A stretch of 64,000 bases of DNA from Enemella evansiae (GTDB taxonomy: Bacteria > Pseudomonadota > Alphaproteobacteria > Rhodobacterales > Rhodobacteraceae): NCBI GenBank assembly GCA_017255395.1, contig JAFKDC010000007.1:1-64000 (forward strand). Reading direction: 5' to 3'. Positions 17,556 to 26,455 of this stretch are shown piece by piece (position 1 is the stretch's first letter; every line of letters begins with the position of its first letter). The position numbers and the translations under genes are program-made. The notes beneath the pieces are model-generated. The model worked only from the letters and a program-made list of their open reading frames with translations. It ran no database searches and was not told the origin of the DNA.

Positions 17556-18764
17556 ATGACATTCATCAGACGCACCGTTCTGGCCATGGGCGCCGCGGCC
17601 CTGCTGACCCCCGTGTCGGCCAGCGCGCAGGACTCGATCAAGATCGGCGAAATCAACCATTACAAGCGCATGGCAGCCTTTGCCGAGCCCTACAAGCTGG
17701 GCATCGAACTGGCGCTGGAAGAGATCAACGCCGAGGGCGGTGTGCTGGGCAAGCCGCTGGAGTTCGTCTTCCGCGACGATCAGGGCGACCCCGCCGAGGC
17801 GATCAAGATCGCCGAGGAGCTGATGACCCGCGAGGGCACGGCGATGATCACCGGCTCGATCCTGTCGAACGTCGGGCTGGCGCTGTCGTCGCATGCCGCC
17901 GAGAAAGGCTATCTGTATCTGGCCGCCGAACCGCTGGCCGACAGCCTCGTCTGGGCCTCGGGCAACCCCAACACCTTCCGCCTGCGCGCCTCGACCTGGA
18001 TTCAGGCGGCGATGCTGGCCGAAGAGGCCGCCAAGACCGACGCGGTGAAATACGCCACCATCGCGCCGAACTACGCCTACGGGCAGGACGCGGTCGCGGC
18101 CTTCAAGGAGAACCTGACGCGGCTGAAGCCCGAGGTCGAGTTCGTCGCCGAACAGTGGCCCGCGCTTTTCAACATCGACGCGGGCGCCGAGGCGCAGGCC
18201 ATCGAGCGCGCCAAGCCCGATGCCATCTACAACGTCACCTTCGGCACCGACCTTGCCAAGTTCGTGCGTGAGGGCGGCGACCGGGGCCTGTTTGACGGGC
18301 GTCAGGTCTACGGCCTGCTGACCGGCGAGCCCGAGTACCTCGACCCGCTGGGCGACGAAGCACCCGAGGGCTGGTTCGTCACCGGCTACCCCTGGTACGG
18401 CTTTGACGAGGGTACGCCCGAGAAGGTCTTTGTCGACGCCTACATGGAGGCAACCGGAGAGACCCCCAAGATCGGCTCTCTGGTCGGCTACCTGACCGCC
18501 TATTCAATCGCCGGGGCCATCGAGAAGGCCGGCGCGACGGACACCGCATCGCTGATCGCGGGCTTCGAGGGGCTGGAGATCCCCGACACGCCCATCGGTA
18601 CGCTGGCCTATCGCGAAGTCGACAACCAGTCGACCATGGGCGCCTATGTGGGCACCCTTGCGGTCGAGGACGGCAAGGGCGTGATGGTCGACTGGACCTA
18701 CAAGGGTCCCGATGGCTACATGCCCACGGACGAGGAAATCAAGGCGATGCGCCCGGCGGAATAA
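17556..18764 (+). CDS. branched-chain-type ABC transporter substrate-binding protein
   Basis: This 402-residue periplasmic binding protein of the Leu/Ile/Val-binding (LivK/UrtA) type begins with a signal peptide ending at ASAQ near residue 25. The mature protein has the two-lobed Peripla_BP_6 layout with KIGEINHYKRM at the start and typical EEINAEGGVLGKPLE. Proteins of this type also bind amides, aromatic acids and urea, so the operon context suggests it delivers the ring substrate. It is followed by a stable hairpin, then the permease. Confidence 0.9.
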   Translation: MTFIRRTVLAMGAAALLTPVSASAQDSIKIGEINHYKRMAAFAEPYKLGIELALEEINAEGGVLGKPLEFVFRDDQGDPAEAIKIAEELMTREGTAMITGSILSNVGLALSSHAAEKGYLYLAAEPLADSLVWASGNPNTFRLRASTWIQAAMLAEEAAKTDAVKYATIAPNYAYGQDAVAAFKENLTRLKPEVEFVAEQWPALFNIDAGAEAQAIERAKPDAIYNVTFGTDLAKFVREGGDRGLFDGRQVYGLLTGEPEYLDPLGDEAPEGWFVTGYPWYGFDEGTPEKVFVDAYMEATGETPKIGSLVGYLTAYSIAGAIEKAGATDTASLIAGFEGLEIPDTPIGTLAYREVDNQSTMGAYVGTLAVEDGKGVMVDWTYKGPDGYMPTDEEIKAMRPAE

Positions 18765-18770
18765 GCGACC

Positions 18771-18795
18771 GGCCCGGCGGTTCCTGCGCCGGGCC
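18771..18795 (+). terminator. hairpin between binding-protein and permease genes
   Basis: A 9-bp perfect stem (GGCCCGGCG / CGCCGGGCC) with a 7-base loop starts 7 bases after the stop codon. There is no T tract. Such hairpins commonly protect the abundant binding-protein transcript and reduce downstream expression. The remainder of the 266-bp gap shows nothing clear. Confidence 0.5.
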
Positions 18796-19030
18796 ATGCC
18801 TTCCGCCCGTGGCGGGGGCCGGTCCCTCCGCGCCGGTCCCCGCCCACGCCGCCCGGCTTTCGGCACGCCCTGACGGGCCACCCCGAACCGCTGTCCCGAC
18901 AGATCCGCAAGCGCCGACCGCAACCATTTCCTCCGCGCAGCCGCCCGCCTGAACCGCCACCTCAGACTCCGCAGCGCGCGGCAGCCGCCGCGACACGCTT
19001 GCCCCGTTCCCCGAAGGACCGACCCGACCC

Positions 19031-20890
19031 ATGGCCTTTCTCTTCGCCCAATTCCTGACCGGCCTCGCCAATGCCTCGTCGCTCTTCCTCGTGGCCTCGG
19101 GGCTGTCGCTGATCTTCGGCGTCACCCGGATCGTGAACTTCGCGCATGGCTCTTTCTACATGCTGGGCGCCTTCATCGGCGTCACCCTGATGCAGATCCT
19201 CCCCGGCCATGTCGGCTTCTGGGGGTCGATCCTGCTGACCGGCCTCGCCGTCGGCCTGATCGGCGCGCTGGTGGAAATCGTCGTCCTCAGACCGATCTAC
19301 CGCGCGCCCGAATTGTTCCAGCTGGTCGCCACCTTCGGCGTGATCCTCGTCATTCAGGACCTCGCGCTGATGATCTGGGGCGCCGAGGACCGGCTTGGCC
19401 CGCGCGCCCCCGGCCTGCGCGGCGTCTGGCGCATCTTCGGAGAGCCGGTGCCGAAGTACGACATCATCATGATCGCCATCACGCCCTTCATCCTCTTCGC
19501 ACTGTGGTACCTGATCACCAAGACGCGGGTCGGAGTCCTCGTCCGCGCCGCCACGCAGGACCGCGAGATGGTCGGCGCGCTCGGCGTCAATCAGGCGTGG
19601 CTCTTCACCGGCGTCTTCGGGCTGGGCTGCGCGCTGGCGGGCTGGGGCGGCGCGCTGCAACTGCCCAAGGGCGGCGCCGACCTGCTGATGGACTTCAACA
19701 TCATCGGCGCGGTCTTCGTCGTGGTTGTCATCGGCGGCATGGGGTCGCTGCCGGGGGCCTTCATCGCCGCCGTGCTGATATCGGTCCTCAACGTGCTGGG
19801 CGTGACCTACCTGCCGCAATCCACGCTGGTGCTGATGTTCGTCGTCATGGCCGTGGTGCTGATCATCCGCCCCTACGGGTTGCTCGGCCGTGAGGAAGTG
19901 GCAGGCGAACACGGACAGGTCGGCGCGCCGGAAACGCCCATCCGCCCCTACGGACGCATCGGGCAGACCATCATCGCGGCGCTGCTGCTGGTGCTCGCCG
20001 CCCTGCCCTTCTTCGCCGACCAGTTCCTGCTGATCCTGATGATCGACATGGTGGTCTTCGCGCTGTTTGCCGCATCGCTGCACTTCATCCTCGGCACCGG
20101 CGGACTGGTCAGCTTCGGCCACGCGGCCTTCTTCGGGGGCGGCGCCTATGCCGCCGCCTTGCTTGTCTTCCACACCGAGACGCCGATGGAACTGGCCTTC
20201 CTCTTCGCCCCCCTCGCCGCTGGCCTGCTGGCGCTTGGGATCGGCTGGTTCTGCATTCGCCTGACCGGCGTCTACTTCGCCATGCTGACGCTGGCCTTCA
20301 GCCAACTCGTCTGGTCTCTGGCCTTCCAGTGGCGCGAGGTCACGCGCGGCGACGACGGCCTCGTGAATATCTGGCCCGCGCCATGGCTGAACGGCACCGT
20401 GCCCTATTACTACTTCACCCTGATCCTCGGCGTGGGCGGCATCCTCTTCCTGCGCCACGTCATCCACGCGCCCTTCGGCTATGCCCTCCTCGCGGGCCGC
20501 GACAGCCCCCGACAGGCCGAGGCCATGGGCATCGACGTCAAACGCATCCAATACGCGGCCTTCGCGCTGGCGGGTGTCATGGCGGGGCTCGCGGGCGGGA
20601 TCTTCGTCTTCTCCAAGGGCTCGGTCTTCCCGACCGAACTGGAAATCGCCTCCAGCTTCGACGCGCTCATCGTGGTCTTCCTCGGCGGCGTCAAAACCCT
20701 TGCGGGCGGGGTCGTCGGCGCGGGCTTCCTGACCGTGGTCAAGGACTGGCTCACGCGCCTCGAATACTGGCGCCTGCTGCTGGGCCTTCTGATCATCGTC
20801 GTCGTCATCGTCGCGCCCGAAGGCATCGTCGGCTCGATCCGCTCCGCATGGCAGCGCTTCACCCACCGCAAAGAGGAGACGCCCCGATGA
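19031..20890 (+). CDS. fused branched-chain-type ABC permease (LivH-LivM)
   Basis: This 619-residue membrane protein joins the two permeases of a Liv-type importer. Residues 1-290 match LivH (GLANASSLFLVASGLSLIFG, then NFAHGSFYMLGAF) and residues 310-619 match LivM (LHFILGTGGLVSFGHAAFFGGG). Separate genes are the norm, so this is a natural fusion, seen also in other Rhodobacterales. Its stop overlaps the ATPase start by 4 bp. It should form the channel for the operon substrate together with the two downstream ATPases. Confidence 0.92.
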   Translation: MAFLFAQFLTGLANASSLFLVASGLSLIFGVTRIVNFAHGSFYMLGAFIGVTLMQILPGHVGFWGSILLTGLAVGLIGALVEIVVLRPIYRAPELFQLVATFGVILVIQDLALMIWGAEDRLGPRAPGLRGVWRIFGEPVPKYDIIMIAITPFILFALWYLITKTRVGVLVRAATQDREMVGALGVNQAWLFTGVFGLGCALAGWGGALQLPKGGADLLMDFNIIGAVFVVVVIGGMGSLPGAFIAAVLISVLNVLGVTYLPQSTLVLMFVVMAVVLIIRPYGLLGREEVAGEHGQVGAPETPIRPYGRIGQTIIAALLLVLAALPFFADQFLLILMIDMVVFALFAASLHFILGTGGLVSFGHAAFFGGGAYAAALLVFHTETPMELAFLFAPLAAGLLALGIGWFCIRLTGVYFAMLTLAFSQLVWSLAFQWREVTRGDDGLVNIWPAPWLNGTVPYYYFTLILGVGGILFLRHVIHAPFGYALLAGRDSPRQAEAMGIDVKRIQYAAFALAGVMAGLAGGIFVFSKGSVFPTELEIASSFDALIVVFLGGVKTLAGGVVGAGFLTVVKDWLTRLEYWRLLLGLLIIVVVIVAPEGIVGSIRSAWQRFTHRKEETPR

Positions 20891-21657
20891 CCGAGATCCT
20901 GCGCGTCGAAGACCTCAAGAAAAGCTACGACGGCTTTCTCGCCGTCAACGGGGTCTCCTTCTCCGTCCAGCAGGGCGAGCTGAAAGCCCTGATCGGCCCC
21001 AATGGCGCGGGCAAGTCGACCTGCTTCAACATGCTGATGGGGCAGCTGAAACCGACCGCCGGACGCGTCTTCCTGAACGGCGAGGACGTGACAGGCCAGC
21101 GCACCCGCGACATCTGGCGCAAGGGCGTGGGCCGCACCTTCCAGATCACCGGGACCTACCAGTCCATGACGGTGATCGAGAACGTGCAGATGGCGCTGAT
21201 GAGCCACCACCGGCGGCTCTTCAACCTGTCGGCGCGGGCGTGGCGGATGTACAGGGACGAGGCCATGGGCTTTCTCGACACGGTGTCCATGGGCGATCAG
21301 GCCGACCGCCCGTGTTCGATCCTCGCCTATGGCGACCTCAAGCGACTGGAACTGGCGATTGCTCTGACCCACCGCCCGCGCCTTCTGCTGATGGACGAAC
21401 CGACCGCCGGCATGGCCCCCACCGCCCGGGTCGAACTGATGCAACTGGTGGCCGATATCGTGCGCGATCAGGGCGTTTCGGTGCTGTTCACGGAACACGA
21501 CATGGACGTGGTCTTTGCCCATGCGCATCACATCATGGTCCTGAACCGGGGCGAGCTGATCGCCGACGGCTCTGCCGCAGAGGTCCGGGCCAATCCGCAG
21601 GTGCAAGAGGTCTATCTGGGCGGCGGCACGCTTTTCAAGGAGGCCGATCATGCTTGA
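20887..21657 (+). CDS. ABC transporter ATP-binding protein (LivG-type)
   Basis: This 256-residue ATPase powers the importer. Walker A GPNGAGKST is at residues 37-45 and Walker B LLLMDEPTAG near residue 175. The ABC signature is the LivG-style variant LAYGDLKRLELA instead of LSGGQ. Start and stop codons overlap with the permease upstream and by 8 bp with the LivF-type gene downstream, so the complex is co-translated. Confidence 0.93.
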   Translation: MTEILRVEDLKKSYDGFLAVNGVSFSVQQGELKALIGPNGAGKSTCFNMLMGQLKPTAGRVFLNGEDVTGQRTRDIWRKGVGRTFQITGTYQSMTVIENVQMALMSHHRRLFNLSARAWRMYRDEAMGFLDTVSMGDQADRPCSILAYGDLKRLELAIALTHRPRLLLMDEPTAGMAPTARVELMQLVADIVRDQGVSVLFTEHDMDVVFAHAHHIMVLNRGELIADGSAAEVRANPQVQEVYLGGGTLFKEADHA

Positions 21658-22351
21658 GGTCGAAGGCATCCACAGCTTCTACGGCAAGGCGCATATCCTC
21701 GACGGCCTCTCCTTCGCGGTCGGGCGCGGCGAGGTCGTGGCGCTTCTGGGCCGCAACGGCGCGGGCAAGTCCACGACGATGAAATCGGTGATGCAGCTGG
21801 TGAAGCCGCGTCAGGGCCGCGTGACCTTTCAGGGCAAGGACATGGTCGGCCAGCCCGCCTTCAAGGTCGCCAAGGCGGGCATCGGCTACGTCCCCGAAGA
21901 CCGGCGCATCTTCTCGGACCTGACGGTGACCGAGAACCTCGAAGTCGGCCGCCAACCCGCCCGCGAGGGGGCGCCGCAATGGACCGTCGAGCAATTGTTC
22001 GACCTCTTCCCCAACCTTTCGGAGCGGCGCGGAAACCGGGGCAAGCACATGTCGGGCGGCGAACAGCAGATGCTGACCATCGCCCGCACGCTGATGGGCA
22101 ACCCGATGCTGCTGTTGCTTGACGAACCTTCCGAGGGCATCGCCCCGGTCATCGTCGAGCAGATGGCCGCCACCATCCTGCGCCTCAAGGCCGAGGGGCT
22201 GACCGTGATGATTTCCGAGCAGAACCTGCACTTCGCCCGCGCCGTGGCCGACCGCGCCATCATCATCGAGAGCGGAGAGAAGAAGTTCGACGGCAGTTTC
22301 GCCGACCTCGAAGCCCACCCGGAAATCCGCGATGCCTACCTCTCCGTCTGA
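21650..22351 (+). CDS. ABC transporter ATP-binding protein (LivF-type)
   Basis: This 233-residue protein is the second ATPase of the importer. Walker A LGRNGAGKST lies near residue 33, the signature MSGGEQQMLTIA near residue 133 and Walker B LLLLDEPSEG near residue 155; GYVPEDRRIF near 80 is the typical LivF segment. It overlaps the MarR regulator gene by 20 bp. Confidence 0.93.
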   Translation: MLEVEGIHSFYGKAHILDGLSFAVGRGEVVALLGRNGAGKSTTMKSVMQLVKPRQGRVTFQGKDMVGQPAFKVAKAGIGYVPEDRRIFSDLTVTENLEVGRQPAREGAPQWTVEQLFDLFPNLSERRGNRGKHMSGGEQQMLTIARTLMGNPMLLLLDEPSEGIAPVIVEQMAATILRLKAEGLTVMISEQNLHFARAVADRAIIIESGEKKFDGSFADLEAHPEIRDAYLSV

Positions 22352-22793
22352 CGCGGCGGCGGCCCCCCGCACCAGCGACGAACACGGCTATGTGCTGGAT
22401 GCGCAGATCGGCTTCGTGCTGCGCCGCGCCTACCAGCGCAACGCGGCGATCTTCTCGGCGACCGTGCCGGGCGGGCTGACCACGACGCAGTTCTCGGTCA
22501 TGCACCGGCTGGCCGAGGACGGTCCGATGTCGCAGAACCTCTTGGGCCGGTCGGTCGCCATGGATGCGGCCACGACCAAGGGCGTGGTGGACCGGCTGAC
22601 CGCGCGCGGGCTGCTGGCCACCCGCCGCGACCCCGAGGACCGGCGGCGGCACCTCGTGTCGCTGACCACAGAGGGCGTGGCGCTGATCGACAAGGCCGTC
22701 GAGGCCGCGAAACAGGTGACCGCAGAGACGCTGGCCCCGCTGACCGCGCGCGAACAGGCAACCTTGCTGCGCTTGTTGTTGAAGATCGCCTAG
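22332..22793 (+). CDS. MarR family transcriptional regulator
   Basis: This 153-residue protein has a MarR winged helix-turn-helix: the recognition region NLLGRSVAMDAATTKGVVDRLTARG is at about residues 61-85 and the wing DPEDRRRHLVSLT follows. MarR proteins are dimeric repressors released by small aromatic ligands. As last gene of the catabolic operon, overlapping the LivF-type gene by 20 bp, it is the best local candidate to bind the shared palindromes at 8305 and 12781, although those cores also resemble GntR sites. Confidence 0.9.
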   Translation: MPTSPSDAAAAPRTSDEHGYVLDAQIGFVLRRAYQRNAAIFSATVPGGLTTTQFSVMHRLAEDGPMSQNLLGRSVAMDAATTKGVVDRLTARGLLATRRDPEDRRRHLVSLTTEGVALIDKAVEAAKQVTAETLAPLTAREQATLLRLLLKIA

Positions 22794-22939
22794 CGTTTCA
22801 CGGGCACTGTGCGACGCTCAAAGCACATGGCGAGGGGCCCCACTGACGGCGCTGGTACAGGTGCCGCTTGTCCCTGAAGAAAAATTGAGACGCCTAGGGC
22901 CTGACCCGAGATCAAGTTAATCGCATTAAGGGCAGCGCC

Positions 22940-23098
22940 GACCCGCGGGGTGGCGCACAAGCGCCGCCGTCACGCCGACGGCACGCCTTCGGCGTGACGG
23001 GGCGGGTCATGCCGGAGGCATGCCGCTGCCCGGCGTGCCGCCGGGCGGGACTTCACCTAAATGCTATAGAGACCTGCGAAGTTTCGAATGGGCAGGTC
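22940..23098. other. branched hairpin cluster between convergent marR and uvrD
   Basis: An outer stem GACCCGC/GCGGGTC (22940-22946 with 23002-23008) encloses two hairpins: GGCGC-acaa-GCGCC (22952-22965) and an 11-bp stem CGTCACGCCGA/TCGGCGTGACG (22968-22999). Linkers are short, as in a three-way junction. Behind it come ATGCC-gga-GGCAT (23009-23021), an 8-bp stem GCCCGGCG/CGCCGGGC (23028-23046) and GACCTGC/GCAGGTC (23071-23098) at the uvrD stop. The 305-bp gap 22794-23098 contains no gene; it probably includes the terminators of both genes, and may be a mobile palindromic element or a structured RNA. Confidence 0.55.
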
Positions 23099-25438
23099 CT
23101 AGAACGGCACGTCATCCGCCGCGCAGATGAAGCGGGCCACGACCTTCTTCGTCCCGGCCTTCTCGAAGGCGATCTCCAGCTTGTCGCCCTCGATGCCCTC
23201 GACACTGCCGTAGCCGAACTTCTGGTGAAACACCCGCTCGCCCACCGTGTAAGCGGACACCGCCTGCAGGTCGATCACCGTCGAAGTGCTCTCGCGCGGC
23301 TGGCTGATGGGGCGCTGGCCCTGCCGCTCCTGCAGACGCCGCCAGCCTGGCGAATTGTAGACATTCGCCTCCGCCGCGCGGTCGTGCAGGGTCGAGGCCA
23401 TGGGTTGCGCCCCCGGCCCGCCGTAAAGCCCCGGCGGCGTCAGCACCTCGACATGCTCTTCGGGCAACTCGTCGACAAAGCGCGAGGGCTGCTGTGACTG
23501 CCATTGCCCGAACACCCGCCGGTTGCCCGCGAAGGAGATCGTGCAGACCTCTTCGGCCCGCGTGATGCCGACATAGGCCAGCCGCCGCTCTTCCTCGACC
23601 CCCTTATAAGGACTTTCATCCATTGAGCGCTGGGACGGGAACAACCCGTCCTCCCAGCCCGGCAGGAAGACCGCCGGAAATTCGAGCCCCTTGGCGGCGT
23701 GCAGCGTCATGATCGAGACCTTCGCCCCCTGCTCGTCGCTTTCGTTGTCCATCACAAGGCTGACGTGTTCGAGGAACCCCTGCAGGTTCTCGAACTGCTC
23801 CAGCGCCTTGACCAGTTCCTTGAGGTTCTCCAGCCGGCCCGGCGCCTCGGGTGTCTTGTCGTTCTGCCACATCGCGGTGTAGCCCGACTCGTCGAGGATC
23901 ACCTCGGCCAGCTCCATGTGGGTCATGGAGGCGTCGCCGGCCATCCGGCCCCAGCGCGCCAGCCCGGCGACCAGCTCGCCCAGCGCCTTGGCGCCCTTGC
24001 CCTTGATCTCGCCCTGCTCGACCGCCAGCGCCGCGCCGTCCAGAAGCGAAACACCATTGGCCCGCGCGATGGTCTGGATCGTCTGCTGCGCCTTGTCGCC
24101 GAGGCCGCGCTTGGGGGTGTTCACGATCCGCTCGAAGGCGAGGTCGTCGGACGGAGACACCACCAGCCGGAAATAGGCCATGGCATCGCGGATCTCCATC
24201 CGCTCGTAGAAACGCGGGCCGCCGATCACCCGGTAGGGCATCCCGATGGTCAGGAATCGGTCCTCGAAGGCGCGCATCTGGTGCGAGGCGCGCACCAGGA
24301 TCGCCATCTCGTCCAGCGAGAAGGGCCGCATCCCGCGGGTGCCGCCCTGCATGGCCTCGATTTCCTCGCCGATCCAGCGGGCCTCTTCCTCACCGTCCCA
24401 ATGGCCGATCAGGCGGACCTTCTCGCCCTCCTGCGCCTCGGTCCACAACTCCTTGCCGAGGCGCGAGGCATTGCCACGGATCACCCCGGAGGCGGCGGCG
24501 AGGATATGCGGCGTCGAGCGGTAGTTCTGTTCCAGCCGGACCACATGGGCGCCGGGAAAATCCTTTTCGAAGCGCAGGATGTTGCCCACCTCGGCGCCGC
24601 GCCAGCCATAGATCGACTGGTCGTCATCCCCCACGCAGCAGACGTTCTTGTGCGCCGAGGCCAGAAGCCGCAGCCAGAGGTACTGCGCGACGTTGGTGTC
24701 CTGATACTCGTCGACAAGAATGTAGCGGAACCAGCGCTGATACTGGTCCAGCACGTCCTCGTGGGTCTGGAAGATTGTCACCATGTGCAACAGCAGGTCG
24801 CCGAAATCCGTCGCGTTCAGCTCGCGCAGGCGCTCCTGATAAGCCTTGTAGAGCGCCACGGCCTTGTGGTTGTAGGCCCCCGCATCGGCGGCGGGAACGC
24901 GGTCGGGGGTCAGCGCGCGATTCTTCCAGTCGTCGATGATCGAGGCCAGCTGCCGCGCGGGCCAGCGCTTGTCGTCGATCCCCGCCGCCTGCACCAGTTG
25001 CTTGAGCAACCGCAACTGGTCGTCGCTGTCCAGAATCGTGAAGTTCGACTTCAGCCCCACCAGTTCCGCGTGCCGCCGCAAGAGCTTCACGCAGATCGAG
25101 TGGAAGGTGCCGAGCCAGGGCATCCCCTCGACCGTCTGGCCCAGCATGCCAGAGATGCGATTCTTCATCTCGCGCGCGGCCTTGTTGGTGAAGGTCACGC
25201 TGAGGATCTCGTTCGGGCGCGCGCGGCCCGTCATCAACAGGTGCACCACCCGCGCGGTCAGCGCCTTGGTCTTGCCGGTGCCCGCCCCTGCCAGCATCAG
25301 CACGGGACCGTCCAGCGTTTCCACCGCCTGCCGCTGCGCCGGGTTCAGCCCGTCGAGATAGGGCGCGGGCCGCGCCGCCATGGCGCGGGCGGACAGCGAG
25401 GAGGCCTCGAAGGCATCGAAATCGTCGAAACTGCTCAT
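23099..25438 (-). CDS. uvrD: ATP-dependent DNA helicase UvrD/PcrA
   Basis: This 779-residue superfamily 1A 3'-5' helicase acts in nucleotide excision and mismatch repair and removes proteins from DNA. The Q-motif LNPAQRQAVE is at residues 31-40, Walker A AGAGTGKT at 50-57, DEYQD near residue 245 and the VSIMTLHAAKGLEF motif near residue 575. The C-terminus (GERVFHQKFGYGSVEGIEGDK) is the Tudor-like RNA polymerase-binding domain of PcrA/UvrD. It is monocistronic, convergent with the MarR gene. Confidence 0.95.
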   Translation of the reverse strand: MSSFDDFDAFEASSLSARAMAARPAPYLDGLNPAQRQAVETLDGPVLMLAGAGTGKTKALTARVVHLLMTGRARPNEILSVTFTNKAAREMKNRISGMLGQTVEGMPWLGTFHSICVKLLRRHAELVGLKSNFTILDSDDQLRLLKQLVQAAGIDDKRWPARQLASIIDDWKNRALTPDRVPAADAGAYNHKAVALYKAYQERLRELNATDFGDLLLHMVTIFQTHEDVLDQYQRWFRYILVDEYQDTNVAQYLWLRLLASAHKNVCCVGDDDQSIYGWRGAEVGNILRFEKDFPGAHVVRLEQNYRSTPHILAAASGVIRGNASRLGKELWTEAQEGEKVRLIGHWDGEEEARWIGEEIEAMQGGTRGMRPFSLDEMAILVRASHQMRAFEDRFLTIGMPYRVIGGPRFYERMEIRDAMAYFRLVVSPSDDLAFERIVNTPKRGLGDKAQQTIQTIARANGVSLLDGAALAVEQGEIKGKGAKALGELVAGLARWGRMAGDASMTHMELAEVILDESGYTAMWQNDKTPEAPGRLENLKELVKALEQFENLQGFLEHVSLVMDNESDEQGAKVSIMTLHAAKGLEFPAVFLPGWEDGLFPSQRSMDESPYKGVEEERRLAYVGITRAEEVCTISFAGNRRVFGQWQSQQPSRFVDELPEEHVEVLTPPGLYGGPGAQPMASTLHDRAAEANVYNSPGWRRLQERQGQRPISQPRESTSTVIDLQAVSAYTVGERVFHQKFGYGSVEGIEGDKLEIAFEKAGTKKVVARFICAADDVPF

Positions 25439-25563
25439 GCGCGCAGTCTAACGCCTGCGATGCGCAAGGGAAAGCCGTGTTCGCGAAACGTTCCCAAGCT
25501 TTTCCCGGCAATTTCCCGCTTGACCGGATCAGGGGTGCCTTGGCCCGCGCCCCCTTGCGCGCG

Positions 25564-26355
25564 TCACGCCCCCATGGCCATCAGCTGATGGTGCGGAGCG
25601 ACACGGCGGCGGCGTGTGGCAAAGACCGGTGCCGGGTCGTCCTGCTCGGCTACAGAAGCGCGCACGGCCACCATCTGTGCCAGCGCGGTCTGCCGCGGCG
25701 CCGGGGCCATGGTCGCATCCGCCGCGCTGGACGGGAACGGCACGTTCTCTGCCGGCGCGGGTCCTTGCGCGACCGGCGCCGCCGCATCCTGCCCGCCAGC
25801 CCCTGCCCAAGAGGGTTCTGCCTCGGCATGGGTCCAGTCAGCCGGTGCAGAAGGCGGCGCGTGATCTGCCTGCGCAACCGCCGCCTCGTTTGGCGCCATC
25901 TCCGGCGCCTGCTGCCTGTCGGGTGCCACCTGCCCCGCCACATCCGGTGCGCCCTCTGCGGTCATGCTCTTTGCCGCCGCGACCCGCGCGATGGTCCGCC
26001 CGGCCAGCGAGGCCTGCGCCATGCGCGCCACCATCGCGGGGGGCACATCGGCCTCCAGCACGCAATGCACGGACTGGAACACCTCTGTATAGGTATCGGT
26101 CACGCTGGCCACGTTCCGCGTCAGCACCAGCGTCACCAGACGCGGGTTGCGCCGTTCCGCCAGCGCGATGATCGCGCCCGTGCGGCGCCCCGCCACCTCT
26201 GCATCCAGCACCAGCAGGTCGACCACGGCCCGGCGCAGGCAACAGTCCGCCACCGCCAGAGACCCGCTGCCGGTGACGTGAATCCCCGCCTCCAGAAAGG
26301 CGATCTGGGTCAGGTCCAGCCGGGTCGGGCGGGAATCGACAATCATGGCATGCAT
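25564..26355 (-). CDS. stand-alone receiver-like protein with Ala/Pro-rich tail
   Basis: This 263-residue protein has an N-terminal region (1-120) shaped like a CheY receiver: MIVDS at the first strand, LLVLDAE with a possible phospho-acceptor Asp near residue 53, and LVLTRN at the third strand. The usual acidic pair is reduced to one Asp and the conserved Lys near the end is not evident, so it may be a pseudo-receiver. Residues 130-240 are Ala/Pro-rich and probably disordered, and the basic end is RRRRVAPHHQ. No DNA-binding or enzyme domain is visible. A strong AAGGAG ribosome site supports the start at 26355. Function unknown. Confidence 0.6.
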   Translation of the reverse strand: MHAMIVDSRPTRLDLTQIAFLEAGIHVTGSGSLAVADCCLRRAVVDLLVLDAEVAGRRTGAIIALAERRNPRLVTLVLTRNVASVTDTYTEVFQSVHCVLEADVPPAMVARMAQASLAGRTIARVAAAKSMTAEGAPDVAGQVAPDRQQAPEMAPNEAAVAQADHAPPSAPADWTHAEAEPSWAGAGGQDAAAPVAQGPAPAENVPFPSSAADATMAPAPRQTALAQMVAVRASVAEQDDPAPVFATRRRRVAPHHQLMAMGA

Positions 26356-26455
26356 CGTGAAAGACTCCTTCTGGCAGCGTTTCGGACAGACTCGCCAAAG
26401 CCACTTAAAATATGTTGAAGATTTGCGAGGATCACCGCGCAGTGCCAGAGGACCC

